In this document: positions 1-8,699 of the stretch, one piece after another
Layout: the number at the start of each line of letters is the position of its first letter
Numbering within the stretch: the first letter of the stretch is position 1
Assembly (NCBI GenBank): GCA_016716535.1
Contig: JADJWD010000002.1
Coordinates: 124,001-188,000, forward strand
DNA: 64,000 bases
Source: Betaproteobacteria bacterium
Lineage (GTDB): Bacteria > Pseudomonadota > Gammaproteobacteria > Burkholderiales > Burkholderiaceae_C
Reading direction: 5' to 3'
Program-made: the position numbers and the translations under genes
Notes under the pieces: model-generated
What the model was told of the DNA's origin: nothing
The model's database searches: none
What the model saw: the letters and a program-made list of their open reading frames with translations, nothing else

Positions 1-409
1 GAGTGGGCGCCGGTGTCGGAGCCGGGGTCGGCGCGGGTGTAGGGGCCACAGTCGGCGCGGGAGTTGGCGCCGGAGTCGGAGCGGGCGTCGGAGCCGGAGT
101 TGGCGCGACTGTCGGGGCCGGGGTCGGCGCAGCCGTCGGCGCCGCTGTCGGCGCCGTCGTCGGTGCAGCCGTCGGCGCGGTGGTCGGCGCCGGTGTCGGC
201 GTGACCGTCGGGCTCGGCGGCGGCGCGGAGGTCGGCGCGGGCGACGAGGTCGGCGAAGGCGTCGGTGTCGCGCCGAGCGGCGGCTGCTCGGCCCCATCGC
301 CGCCGCCACCGCCGCCGCCGCATGCCGCGACGGTCGACGCCATCGGGCCGACCCACAGCACGCGGAGAATTCGACGACGCTGCGCGTCGGGGTCCCTGTT
401 CGTCTTCAT
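1..409 (-). CDS. Lipoprotein with long Ala-Pro-Thr repeat linker (partial)
   Basis: Reading leftwards from ATG at 409 gives an open frame that runs off the window edge (136 codons seen). It begins with a charged stretch containing RRR (residues 11-13), a hydrophobic segment and the lipobox TVAAC with Cys30, followed by six glycines. From about residue 40 the chain is almost entirely an Ala-Pro-Thr/Pro-Ala-Pro-Thr repeat, a typical flexible linker after the lipid anchor. The functional domain lies outside the window. Function is unknown; it should be an outer- or inner-membrane lipoprotein with a surface or periplasmic domain. The same layout (lipobox, then Pro-rich linker) occurs in the beta-propeller lipoprotein ending at 6751. 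The plus-strand frame here reads Gly-Val-Gly-Ala and is the shadow of this repeat. Confidence 0.8.
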   Translation of the reverse strand, partial: MKTNRDPDAQRRRILRVLWVGPMASTVAACGGGGGGGDGAEQPPLGATPTPSPTSSPAPTSAPPPSPTVTPTPAPTTAPTAAPTTAPTAAPTAAPTPAPTVAPTPAPTPAPTPAPTPAPTVAPTPAPTPAPTPAPT

Positions 410-736
410 TGGCTGGCAGCGGCATCCTTCCGGTGCCCCGGTGCCCGTTGCACCGATGTCCTCCCGAGCGGATGCGCCGGCGCATTATCCGAAGGGCGAC
501 ACGGCAAACCGCCCGCGCGGGCCCCTCCGAACTCGTGGCAGCGCACCCGCAAATCGTGCTGCACGCCACGGTCCGGCGGCGGCGCCCCCCTGATTCGGGG
601 GCGCCGTTTGGCCGCCGCGGCCGCCGCGGCGACCGCGCCCGGCACGGCGTCTGCCCGCTCCTGCCCACTCTGCGCCCGGCCTCACAATGCCCGCAGCATC
701 CAACAGACAACCGAGGGGTCATCGGGCCCACGCACC
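410..736. other. Gene-free divergent intergenic region with one hairpin
   Basis: About 330 bases lie between the minus-strand lipoprotein and the plus-strand GNAT gene. Apart from the GC hairpin at 581-605 and a run of GCC/GCG triplets near 608-640, I see nothing that I can name. The promoters for both flanking genes should lie here, but no clear -35/-10 pair stands out. Confidence 0.5.
581..605. other. Perfect 9-bp GC-rich inverted repeat
   Basis: Arms GGCGCCCCC (581-589) and GGGGGCGCC (597-605) are perfectly complementary around a 7-base loop, followed by GTTTGG. The stem is very stable, but there is no real U-run and it lies between divergent genes. It could be a regulatory site, an attenuator in the GNAT leader, or chance in GC-rich DNA. 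Confidence 0.5.
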
Positions 737-1291
737 TTGAGTTCATCCCTCGCCCCGCTCGTCATCCGCCGCGCCGTGCCCGACGACGCCGAGGCCATCG
801 CGCGCATGTACGCCGAGCCCGAGGTGCAGGCCAACCTGCTGCAGATGCCGTATCCGACGACGGCCGGCCTGCGCGAGTGGCTGCACGAGCGCCAGCCGCG
901 CGGCCGCACCGACGTGCAACTCGTCGCCGAGCGCGCCGGCGCCGCCGTGGCGCTGGCCGGGCTCGAGGCGGTGAGCACGCAGCAGCGCCGCCGGCACGTG
1001 ATGGGGCTGGGCCTGGCGGTGGCGCGCGCGGCGCAAGGCCAGGGCGTCGGCAGCGCGCTGATGGCCGCGCTGATGCAGTGGGCCGACGACTGGGCGCAGG
1101 TGCTGCGCATCGAGCTGACCGTCTACACCGACAACGCGCCCGCGATCGCGCTGTACCAGCGCTTCGGTTTCCGCATCGAGGGCACGCACCGCGGCTACGC
1201 GATGCGCCGCGGCGGTTATGCCGACGTGCACGCGATGGCCCGGCTGCATCCGGCGCCGCCGCGGCTGGCCTGGCCCGAGGAGGCGGCATGA
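737..1291 (+). CDS. GNAT family N-acetyltransferase
   Basis: The 184-residue product from a TTG start at 737 matches one GNAT domain from end to end: VIRRAVPDDAEAI at the first strand, an acetyl-CoA binding signature around residues 105-115 (ARAAQGQGVGSALM, the Q/R-x-x-G-x-G/A loop) and the C-terminal ALYQRFGFRIEG motif typical of the fold. The frame is open upstream to an ATG at 608, but that extension is Ala-rich with no domain match, so I prefer 737; a GAGGGG lies about 20 bases upstream, so the start is not certain. The substrate cannot be told. The stop overlaps the next gene's ATG (ATGA at 1288-1291), showing translational coupling to the hydrolase lipoprotein. Confidence 0.8.
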   Translation: MSSSLAPLVIRRAVPDDAEAIARMYAEPEVQANLLQMPYPTTAGLREWLHERQPRGRTDVQLVAERAGAAVALAGLEAVSTQQRRRHVMGLGLAVARAAQGQGVGSALMAALMQWADDWAQVLRIELTVYTDNAPAIALYQRFGFRIEGTHRGYAMRRGGYADVHAMARLHPAPPRLAWPEEAA

Positions 1292-2352
1292 GACGCACGA
1301 CGGCGCTGGCGCTCGCGGTGTGCGGGGTGATCGCCGCATGCACGTCGGCGCAGGCACCGCAGGGGGACGTGGTGCAGGCGCCGGCATCAGCAACGGCGGC
1401 GACGCCTGTGGCATCCGCGGCGACCGCGGCACCAGCGGCATCCGCCGCTCCAGTGGCGCAAGCATCACAAGCACCGCAAGCGACACCCGCGCCGTCGGCC
1501 AACACCGCGCCGGCCGTCGCCGTCACTGCGCGCGAGTTGAGCGTGCCGAGCCTGGACCTTGCCGGTGGCCGCTTCGTCTCGCTGCCGGCGTTCTGGTTCC
1601 CGTCGGCCGCGGCCCTTGGCGTGACGGCGCCAGCGCTCGTGCTGCTGCACGGCTGCGGCGGCCCCTACACGCCGCAGCGCGACGGCACGCGCCGGCTCGC
1701 CGCGCGCTACACCGAGCTGGCGGAGGCACTCAACGCGATGGGCATCCACGTGCTCGTCACCGATTCGCTGACGCCGCGCGGCGTGCGCGAGCTGTGCACG
1801 TTGCGCGGCGGCGACCGCCGCGTCACGCAGTTGCACCGCCGCCGCGATGCGCTGGGCGCGCTCGCCTGGCTCGCCGCGCAGCCGGGCGTCGACCCGGCGC
1901 GTGTCGGCCTGCTCGGCTGGTCCAACGGCGGCAGCACGGTGCTCGCCGCGACCAACCTCATGCACGCCGAAGTGCGCGCCGCACCGCAGCCGCCGAGCCT
2001 GGCCGTCGCTTTCTATCCCGGCTGCGAGTTCGAGGCGCGGCGCGGCTACCGGCCGAGTGCGCCGCTCTTGATGCTGCTCGGCGAGGCCGACGACTGGACA
2101 CTCGCGGCGCCGTGCAAGGCGATGGCCGCCGCGGCCACGGTCAAGCTGCCAGTGCCGCCGCCGCAGTGGGAGGCCTACGAAGGCGCGCACCACGGCTTCG
2201 ACGGCACGGCGCCGGTGCGCCTGCGCCGCGACGTGCCCGGCGGCGCGCGCCCGGGCCGCGGCGTGCACGTCGGCGGCAATCCCGAGGCGCGCGCAGCGGC
2301 CCGCGCGCGCCTGCAAGATTTCCTGCGTGAGCGCTGGCGGCTTCGGGGATGA
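1288..2352 (+). CDS. Dienelactone-hydrolase-like alpha/beta hydrolase lipoprotein
   Basis: A 354-residue product starts at an ATG overlapping the GNAT stop. Residues 1-18 form a signal peptide ending in the lipobox VIAAC (Cys18), then an Ala/Pro/Gln-rich linker to about residue 75. The catalytic part shows LLHGCGGPY (oxyanion-hole strand), the nucleophile elbow GWSNGG, an acid loop around GEADDW and a terminal HHGFD with the catalytic His. This is the dienelactone hydrolase branch of the alpha/beta hydrolases. It is predicted to be membrane-anchored in the periplasm and to cut a small ester or related substrate, identity unknown. It lies in an operon with the GNAT gene before it and the SEC-C gene after it. 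Confidence 0.85.
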   Translation: MRRTTALALAVCGVIAACTSAQAPQGDVVQAPASATAATPVASAATAAPAASAAPVAQASQAPQATPAPSANTAPAVAVTARELSVPSLDLAGGRFVSLPAFWFPSAAALGVTAPALVLLHGCGGPYTPQRDGTRRLAARYTELAEALNAMGIHVLVTDSLTPRGVRELCTLRGGDRRVTQLHRRRDALGALAWLAAQPGVDPARVGLLGWSNGGSTVLAATNLMHAEVRAAPQPPSLAVAFYPGCEFEARRGYRPSAPLLMLLGEADDWTLAAPCKAMAAAATVKLPVPPPQWEAYEGAHHGFDGTAPVRLRRDVPGGARPGRGVHVGGNPEARAAARARLQDFLRERWRLRG

Positions 2353-2360
2353 GGGGCGGG

Positions 2361-3140
2361 ATGAGTACCGACATGAGCAGCGGCACGACACCCGACGACG
2401 GCTTCGCCGAACTGGCGGCGCTGTGCGAGCAGCTCTCGGGCTTCGACGGCATGCTCAACGTGCACCACGTCGACGGCTGGCTCACCGCGATGGCCGCGGG
2501 CCCCGTGCGCCTGGCCACCGACGACTGGCTCGAGCGCATGTGCGAAGACGCCTTCGATCGCGCCTTCGCCGACCCCGACGACCGCGCGCAGGCGCTCGCC
2601 ATCCTCGAGCGGCGGCTGCAGGTGCTGCGGATTTCGCTCGACGCCGAGGCGCTGCTCGACCACCCGGACGACCTGCGCCTCGATCCGTTCTTCGACGAGT
2701 GGACCGACGAAGACCGCCAGGAAGCGATCGACGAAGGGCAGTCGCCCGAGGACGCCGCGGCGCTGCAGCCGGGGTGCCTGTGGGCCCGCGGCGTGCTGTT
2801 CGGCCTCGAGAGCATGACCGAACCGTGGCAGCTGCCCGAAGACGACGACGTCTTCGACGAGGAGTTCGAAGCGCTGCTCGAACACGTCGGCGCGCTGGTG
2901 CTCGCCCCGGGCAGCAGCGGCTGGGACGAGTTCGTGCAGAGCGTGTACGGCGGCCAGGCGCCTACGCGCGACGAATTGCTGACCAACGCCTGCTTCGCGG
3001 TGCAGGACCTGCGCCTGATGTTGCTGGACTACGGCCCGCGGCCCGCGCCGCGGCGCGTCGCACCCCAACCCGGCCGCAACGACCCATGCCCGTGCGGCAG
3101 CGGCAAGAAGTTCAAGAAGTGCCACGGGGCGACGGCTTGA
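2361..3140 (+). CDS. UPF0149/YecA-like protein with C-terminal SEC-C zinc motif
   Basis: The 259-residue product carries an all-helical UPF0149-type region (VHHVDGWLTAMAAGP near the N-terminus) and ends in RNDPCPCGSGKKFKKCHG, the classic SEC-C zinc-binding tail also found at the end of SecA. YecA-family members bind metal through this tail and, in E. coli, associate with SecA and ribosomes; that role is family knowledge, not shown here. I use ATG 2361 because GAGGGG lies at a good distance before it; ATG 2349, overlapping the previous stop, is an alternative adding four residues. It is the third gene of the 737-3140 operon. The protein is strongly acidic. Confidence 0.85.
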   Translation: MSTDMSSGTTPDDGFAELAALCEQLSGFDGMLNVHHVDGWLTAMAAGPVRLATDDWLERMCEDAFDRAFADPDDRAQALAILERRLQVLRISLDAEALLDHPDDLRLDPFFDEWTDEDRQEAIDEGQSPEDAAALQPGCLWARGVLFGLESMTEPWQLPEDDDVFDEEFEALLEHVGALVLAPGSSGWDEFVQSVYGGQAPTRDELLTNACFAVQDLRLMLLDYGPRPAPRRVAPQPGRNDPCPCGSGKKFKKCHGATA

Positions 3141-3154
3141 GCCGTTGAGCCGTC
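3131..3154. other. Inverted repeat over the SEC-C gene stop codon
   Basis: GACGGCT (3131-3137) and AGCCGTC (3148-3154) form a 7-bp stem with a 10-base loop that contains the stop codon. It sits between two convergent genes and could slow or end transcription, but no T-run follows. Confidence 0.4.
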
Positions 3155-3200
3155 GCACCGACGCCGCCGCCCGCCGCGGCCCGGCCTGACCCCGCGCTGA

Positions 3201-6200
3201 TCAGCCCCGCAGCCGCGCGTGCAGCGCGCGCAGTTGCCGGTTCACCGGGTTGTGCTCGACGAAGCCGTGCCGGAAGGGCTCGGGCACGTGTTTGCGTGTC
3301 GTCTCGTCGATCCATGTGACCGCGCGCTCGCACAGCGCCGTTGCCTCGGCCGGCTCGCCGAGCAGCGCGAGCGCCTGCGCGGCCGCGAGCCACGGCGCCA
3401 TCGGGTACTGGCGCACCGCGGCGGCCTTGCCGGCGAGCGTGGTGAAGGCGCGCACGTGCTCACGCGCGCGGTCAGCGTGGTCGGCGCGGCCGACCCGTGT
3501 GGCGGCCAGCGCCGCCTGCGCGCGCGCGGCCAGCACGGTACCTTCGTGGCCGAGGGCGCCGGCCTCGGCGGCGACCCGTTCGCAGTCGGCCAGCGCGGCG
3601 GCCGGCGCGCACAGCGCCGCGCGCTCCAGTTCGACGGCGTGCGCGATGTCGATCACGTGCGCCTCGGCCGCCTCGCGCGCGGCCAGCGCCAGCGTGCGCT
3701 GCGTGGCTGCGTCGGCGCCATCGACCACCCCCGACCTCGCGCGCTGCGCGTCATGGCGCAGCAGCACCGCCCGCGCGCGTGAACCGCCGGGCAGCGTCGA
3801 GAGGTCGCCGAGCGCATCGAGCACCTGCTGCACGCGCGCCCACTGCCCGAGGTGCGCCCAGCACACGGCCAGGTGCATCAGCGCCGGCGGCCGGTAGCCC
3901 GGCGCGAAGGCGGTGAGCCGCTCGAGCCCTTCGTCGAGCGATTGCAGCGCGGCGCGGTAGCGCCCGCCCTGGTAGTCGCAGATCGCCTGCGTCAGCGCGA
4001 TGAAGCCGTCGATGCTCGACGCGGCGTCGTCGCGCGTGCGTTCGAGCCGCGCACGCGCCAGCAGCGCCTCGCCGGCCGCGAGATGACCGCCGAGCACGTG
4101 GTTGCAGGCGGCGTTGGCCAGGCACAGCGTCAGGTTGCCGTGGTGGCCGATCTTCGCCGCCAGCGTGATCGCGATCTCGTGATGCGGCGCCGCGTCGGCC
4201 AGCCGGCAGGCGCTGTCGTAGGTCATCGCCAGGTTGCCGTGGAACTCGCAGCGCCGGCCGTCGTCGGCGTGCTCCTCGATCCAGCCGAGCATCGCCTCGA
4301 ACTGCGCGATCGCCTCGGGCGCGCGGTCCTGCGCGCCGAGCGCCGTGGCGAGCGCCTCGCGGCACTCGACGACCAGCGCCTGCGGCAGAGCGTGGCGCAC
4401 CGCGTCGCGCAAAGCCTCGGCCGCGCAGCGCTCGGCCAGCGCCAGCTCGCCGCGCATCGTCGCGAGGTTGGAGCGCTGCACCTGCACCTGCACCCGTTCG
4501 GCCGGCGTGTCGGCGAGTGCATCGAGCCGGTCGTACAGCGCCGGCACCGCGGCGCCGCCGTCGTCGAGCGTCACCTGCAGCGCGGCCGCTTCCATCAACG
4601 TGGCGAAGGCGGTGGCGCGGTCGCCGGCCGCGGCCTCGATGGCGCCCTTCTCGTCGAGGAAGGCGATCTGCTCCTTGCGCCGCACCGCGGCGCCGGCGCT
4701 GGCGGCGGCGCGGCCGAGCCACGGCAGCGCGCGCACCGGCGTGCCGGCGTCGACCCAGTGCCGCGCGATGCGCGCCGGCTCGCCGCCGTGCGCCTCGAGC
4801 CAGGCGGCGACGCCGGCGTGCGTGTGCCGCGCGATCGCCGGCGGCACGCTCGCGCGCACGGCGTCGAAGACGAGGTCGTGCGCGAACTGCGTGTCGCGCA
4901 TCACCTGGGCTGACTCGAGCTCGTTCAGCGCGTCGGCGAACTGCATCGCCGAGACGCCGAGGACATGTTCCGCGAGGCCGATGCCGAAGTCGACGCCGGC
5001 AACGCTGGCCACGCGCGCCAACGCCAGCGCGCCGGGCGAGAGCTGCGCGACGCGGCGCTCGATCAGCCGGCCGACCGACAGCGGCCGTGGCAGCGAGACC
5101 GATGGCGAAGCTGCTTGCGCATCGGCGAGTTCGCCAAGCGTCTGCGTGACCCACGCCTCCTTCAGCGTCTCGAGCACGAAGAGCGGGTTGCCGCCGGTGC
5201 GCCGCGCCAGCCCCGGCGCAAGCGCCGCGCCGTGCACGCCGGGCAGCGCGAGCGAGTCGACGAGCTCGGCGAGCGCCGCGACGGACAGCGGCTGCAGCGT
5301 GATCGGCAACAGGCGCGCTTCTTCGACGAGGCCGTCGTGCAACGCGCGCACCGGCGAGGCGGCTTCGGCGGGGCGGTAGGCGAGGATCCAGCGCAGGGTG
5401 GGCGGTGGCGCCTGCTCGTCGTCGATCAGCGCGGCCAGCATGTCGAGGCTGGCTTCGTCGGCGAAGTGCAGATCGTCGACGACGAGGCCGGCGAGCCCTG
5501 GCCGGCCGGCGAGCAGCGCGCGCACGGCCCGTTGCAGCACGAGGCGCTGGCCCTCGCCGGCGACACGCGGCGCGCCGGCGTCGAGTTCGGGCAGCACACG
5601 CGCGAGTTCGCTGCGGGTGGCGGCGGGCAACGTGACGGCGCTGTCCGCCGCGCCCGCCGCACCGTGAATCGGCGTGCCGAGCGCGGCCGGGCCAGACGCG
5701 CCCGCGCCCTCCATCGCCATCACCGCCCGCAGCAGCCGCGCCAGCGTCGCCAACGGCACGCCGGCATCACCCGGCCGGCCGGCGGCGCGCACGACGGCGG
5801 GCACGCTATCGATGAAGGTCTGCAAGAGCCGCGTCTTGCCGAGGCCGGCCTCGCCGATCAACGCGATGACGTGGCCACCATGCCCGCTGCCGTCAGGCCC
5901 AAAGCCCTTTCGCAGCGCCGCCAGCTCGGCATCACGTCCCACCAGCCGCGGCGGCCGCAGCACCGAGGCCGGCGGCTGGCGCGGCGCCGGCGGCGGCGCG
6001 GCCGTGCCGCTGTGCTCGACCGTCGCCAGCAGCGCCAGCGTCTCGGGCGACGGACGCGCGCCGACCTCGTCCTTGAGCATCCGCTCGCAGCGGTCGAAGG
6101 CCAGCAGCGCCGCGGCGCGGTCGCCGGCCAGGTAGTGCAGCCGCATCACACGCCGGTGTGCCTGCTCCGACAGCGGCTCGAGCGCCAGCAACTCGCCGGC

Positions 6201-6719
6201 ATGCACGAGCGCGTCGTCCCAGTCCTTCGCTTGCTCGGCCATCTCGCTGAGTTCGACGAGCGAGCGGCGCACACGCTCGCGCCGGCGCGTGCGCTGCTGC
6301 TCGAGCCACTGCGCGAGTTCGCCGGCGGCGATGTCTTCGGCGACGGCATCGCCGAGCACGCCATCGGCTTCGTCGAGGTCGTGCGCGACACCGTCGGCCA
6401 GGCTCAGCGTGTGCTCGCCTTGCAGCAGCGGCACGCCGACGGCGCGCCGCAGCTGGAAGAGGCGCTGGCGCAGCGTGTTGCGCGCTGCCTCGACGGCCTT
6501 GCCGGGCCACAGCAGTTGCGCCAGGCGCGCGCGCGGCGTCGGCCCTTCGAGCGCCAGCCAGGCGAGCAGCGCGGCGTCCAGCAGCGCCAGCGGCTGTGCC
6601 GCGCCGGTCGTCACCGTGTGCACGGCGGGCGTGCCGGCCAGCTTCAGCAGCGTCGGTGCGGGCATGGGGGTCAAGGTCCGGGTCAGCATACCCGAGGGAG
6701 CGCGGGCGACTGGCTCCAT
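3201..6719 (-). CDS. AfsR/SARP-like transcriptional regulator with BTAD and AAA ATPase
   Basis: A 1172-residue regulator. Residues about 20-110 look like an OmpR/SARP-type winged-helix region (LLWPGKAVEAARNTLRQRLF); residues about 120-240 are a bacterial transcriptional activation domain (EPLSEQAHRRVMRLHYLAG, DEVGARPSPETLAL). A P-loop ATPase follows, with Walker A GEAGLGKTRLL near residue 285 and a Walker B GLVVDDLHFAD near 410, then a long helical TPR-like half. Such proteins couple a DNA-binding head to NTP-dependent sensing. The first in-frame ATG is 6719; ATG 6665 is equally possible and would trim an unconserved 18-residue head. It sits 31 bases downstream of the beta-propeller lipoprotein gene on the same strand, so they are probably cotranscribed. 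The ligand is unknown. Confidence 0.85.
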   Translation of the reverse strand: MEPVARAPSGMLTRTLTPMPAPTLLKLAGTPAVHTVTTGAAQPLALLDAALLAWLALEGPTPRARLAQLLWPGKAVEAARNTLRQRLFQLRRAVGVPLLQGEHTLSLADGVAHDLDEADGVLGDAVAEDIAAGELAQWLEQQRTRRRERVRRSLVELSEMAEQAKDWDDALVHAGELLALEPLSEQAHRRVMRLHYLAGDRAAALLAFDRCERMLKDEVGARPSPETLALLATVEHSGTAAPPPAPRQPPASVLRPPRLVGRDAELAALRKGFGPDGSGHGGHVIALIGEAGLGKTRLLQTFIDSVPAVVRAAGRPGDAGVPLATLARLLRAVMAMEGAGASGPAALGTPIHGAAGAADSAVTLPAATRSELARVLPELDAGAPRVAGEGQRLVLQRAVRALLAGRPGLAGLVVDDLHFADEASLDMLAALIDDEQAPPPTLRWILAYRPAEAASPVRALHDGLVEEARLLPITLQPLSVAALAELVDSLALPGVHGAALAPGLARRTGGNPLFVLETLKEAWVTQTLGELADAQAASPSVSLPRPLSVGRLIERRVAQLSPGALALARVASVAGVDFGIGLAEHVLGVSAMQFADALNELESAQVMRDTQFAHDLVFDAVRASVPPAIARHTHAGVAAWLEAHGGEPARIARHWVDAGTPVRALPWLGRAAASAGAAVRRKEQIAFLDEKGAIEAAAGDRATAFATLMEAAALQVTLDDGGAAVPALYDRLDALADTPAERVQVQVQRSNLATMRGELALAERCAAEALRDAVRHALPQALVVECREALATALGAQDRAPEAIAQFEAMLGWIEEHADDGRRCEFHGNLAMTYDSACRLADAAPHHEIAITLAAKIGHHGNLTLCLANAACNHVLGGHLAAGEALLARARLERTRDDAASSIDGFIALTQAICDYQGGRYRAALQSLDEGLERLTAFAPGYRPPALMHLAVCWAHLGQWARVQQVLDALGDLSTLPGGSRARAVLLRHDAQRARSGVVDGADAATQRTLALAAREAAEAHVIDIAHAVELERAALCAPAAALADCERVAAEAGALGHEGTVLAARAQAALAATRVGRADHADRAREHVRAFTTLAGKAAAVRQYPMAPWLAAAQALALLGEPAEATALCERAVTWIDETTRKHVPEPFRHGFVEHNPVNRQLRALHARLRG

Positions 6720-6736
6720 CTCCCGCGCAGCGGGAG
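6720..6736. other. Short hairpin at the regulator's translation start
   Basis: CTCCCGC (6720-6726) and GCGGGAG (6730-6736) form a 7-bp stem with a 3-base loop immediately before ATG 6719 on the minus strand. It would hide the only GGGAG close to that start, so it may limit translation of the downstream regulator, or may mean the true start is 6665. Confidence 0.4.
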
Positions 6737-6750
6737 AGGGCGTAGGCCCC

Positions 6751-8481
6751 TCAATCGATCCAGTACCAGCCCCGCGTCAGGTCCATGTAGCGCACGAAGA
6801 GGCCGCTGGACGCAAAGCGCGCATCGAGCACCGTACCCGCACCGAAGATGACGTAGTTGCCGGCGAACGAGATCGTCGGCGCGCCGACGCTGCCGTTGGA
6901 GCGATGGTCGGTCACCGCGCGCGTCTCGCCGCTCGTGCGGTGGCGCATCAGCACGTTGCCGATGCCGGTGGTCGTCGTCGGCACGCCGAGGTTCGTCGCG
7001 GTGGTCGAGAAGGCGACCCAGGTGCCGTCGTGGCTGAGCGCCGGGCGCTCGCCCTGGCTGATCGGGCTGTCGGCGTTGCCTTGCGCGCCGTCGCTGGCGA
7101 CGCTGGCGCGCTGCACGGTGCCGGTGTCGACCTCGACGACGAACACGTCCTGCATGCCGTTCGTGTCGCCGGGCACGACGTTGCTGGCCGTCGTCGCGTA
7201 GGCGACGAAGCGGCCGTCGCCCGAGATCGCCGGCGCGACGATGCGGCTGGCGCTTTCGGTGCCCTGGTTGCGCTCGCCGCCGGTGTGGGTGAGGCTGACG
7301 CGCTGTCGCGTGCCGGCCGTGTGGTCGTAGACGAAGATGTCCCACAGGCCGTTCGTGTCGCCGGCCGCGATGTTGGCGGCGTACGACCAGAACGCGACGC
7401 GGTTGCCGTCGGCCGAGATCGCGGGCTTGCCGCCGCCGACGCCGGTGTTGTTCAGCCCCAGCGAAAGGAGCGTCGTCGCGCCGCTGGCCATCACGCGCCG
7501 GTAGGCGTTGGTGCCGGTGACGGTGGTGCCGGCGACGAGGTTCGTCGCGTAGCTCGCGAAGGCGACGACGCTGCCGTCGGCCGAGACGGTGGGGTCGTGG
7601 CTTTCGCCGTTGGCCTCGGCGCCGCCGGCGCCGACGCTGGCGCGCGTGACGCCGGTGGTCAGCGTGCCGCCGGCCGACGACCAGACGTACACGTCGCGCA
7701 CGCCGTTCGTGTCGCCGGCGACGAGGTTCGTGGCCGACGATTCGAAGGCCACCGTCAGGCCGTCGCGCGAGATGGCCGGCGCGCCGCTGTCGGCGTTGCC
7801 GGCGTTGCCCGCGGCGTCGGTGCTGATGAGGCGTGTCTCGCCGGTCAGCGTGTCGCGCCACCAGATCTGTCGCCGGCCGGCGGCGTTGCCACCGAGGTTG
7901 GCCGACGAGACGAAGGCGACGAAGCGGCCTTCGCCGTAGGTGGCGTCGCCGCCGATCGCCGGCCACGTGGAGTCGTAGAACGTGCCGCGCACGCTGTCAT
8001 CGGTGTTGCGGCTGACGTGCTGCGCCGTCCACTCGCAGCCGACCTTCAGCGCGCCGGCAGCCACCGGCAGCGTGCCCGTGGCGCCCTTGTAGACGCGGCA
8101 GGTCTGGCCGGCCGGCGGCGCCTGCACGCTGACGGTGTAGGCGCTGCCGTCGGCAACCGCGGTGGGGAACTCGAAGGCGACGGTGCTGTAGTCGTCGATG
8201 CTGCCGGCCAAGGGCGGCACGGTGGCTGTCACCGTGTCGCCGGCGGCGGTGCGCAGGACGATGGTCGCGCCGACCGGGCCGCGCAACTCGCCGCCGATCT
8301 TGGAGGTGGCGGGGCCTGGGGCGGGGCCGGGCGCAGGGGCGGGGCCCGGAGCCGGCGCGGGCGCCGGGCCCGGCGCCGGAGCGGGCGTGCTTTCGCCCTC
8401 GCTGCCGCCGCAGGCGGCCAGGGCGACGAGGAAGCCGAGCACGGCGGGGCGCGCGGCGCGGGAGACGAGAGGGTGTTGCAT
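6751..8481 (-). CDS. TolB/WD40-like beta-propeller lipoprotein
   Basis: A 576-residue secreted lipoprotein. The signal peptide ends in the lipobox VALAAC (Cys24), followed by a Pro-Ala-Gly linker to about residue 60. From about residue 195 there are repeated blades with the PD40 pattern, for example AISADGNRVAFWS, AISGDGRFVAYAT and ALSHDGTWVAFST, often with the companion stretch VVPGDTNGMQDVFV. That gives a multi-blade propeller like TolB's C-terminal domain. No catalytic residues are visible; a binding or scaffold role in the envelope is likely. ATG 8481 is the natural start before the signal peptide. It is followed after 31 bases by the AfsR-like regulator, suggesting a surface sensor coupled to a cytosolic regulator, which is inference. 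Confidence 0.8.
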   Translation of the reverse strand: MQHPLVSRAARPAVLGFLVALAACGGSEGESTPAPAPGPAPAPAPGPAPAPGPAPGPATSKIGGELRGPVGATIVLRTAAGDTVTATVPPLAGSIDDYSTVAFEFPTAVADGSAYTVSVQAPPAGQTCRVYKGATGTLPVAAGALKVGCEWTAQHVSRNTDDSVRGTFYDSTWPAIGGDATYGEGRFVAFVSSANLGGNAAGRRQIWWRDTLTGETRLISTDAAGNAGNADSGAPAISRDGLTVAFESSATNLVAGDTNGVRDVYVWSSAGGTLTTGVTRASVGAGGAEANGESHDPTVSADGSVVAFASYATNLVAGTTVTGTNAYRRVMASGATTLLSLGLNNTGVGGGKPAISADGNRVAFWSYAANIAAGDTNGLWDIFVYDHTAGTRQRVSLTHTGGERNQGTESASRIVAPAISGDGRFVAYATTASNVVPGDTNGMQDVFVVEVDTGTVQRASVASDGAQGNADSPISQGERPALSHDGTWVAFSTTATNLGVPTTTTGIGNVLMRHRTSGETRAVTDHRSNGSVGAPTISFAGNYVIFGAGTVLDARFASSGLFVRYMDLTRGWYWID

Positions 8482-8699
8482 GGTTCGGTGACTCCGCTTC
8501 GAGAAGACGGCGTCACCGTATTCGGGCCGGCGTTAGGAGCGCGTTAGGAACGCGGGCGGCCAGCGGCGTGGCGCGTGTTGATCGCCTGTCGGCTGGGGGC
8601 GTCACCCTAGACGCGGCGTCGCCGCCGGTTGACTTCGCGCAACCGCGCGCCGCGGCGCGGGCGCATCCTGCCGTCCGTTTCACACAGGAGGAAGACCCC

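Noticed and set aside
3..593. Elastin-like Gly-Val-Gly-Ala protein on the plus strand
   Set aside because: It is the complement of the Ala-Pro-Thr linker of a minus-strand lipoprotein that has a signal peptide and lipobox; the plus frame has no signal and decays into Arg-rich sequence.
265..1287. N-terminal extension of the hydrolase lipoprotein frame
   Set aside because: The first 340 codons are Arg/Pro-rich shadow of the GNAT gene; the lipoprotein signal peptide begins at ATG 1288.
4965..6851. 628-codon open frame on the plus strand
   Set aside because: It is antisense to the AfsR-like regulator; composition is Arg/Gln/His-rich without motifs.
6289..8547. 752-codon open frame on the plus strand
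   Set aside because: It runs antisense to the beta-propeller lipoprotein and the regulator, with Arg/Val/Ala-rich composition and no domain; typical GC-rich shadow.
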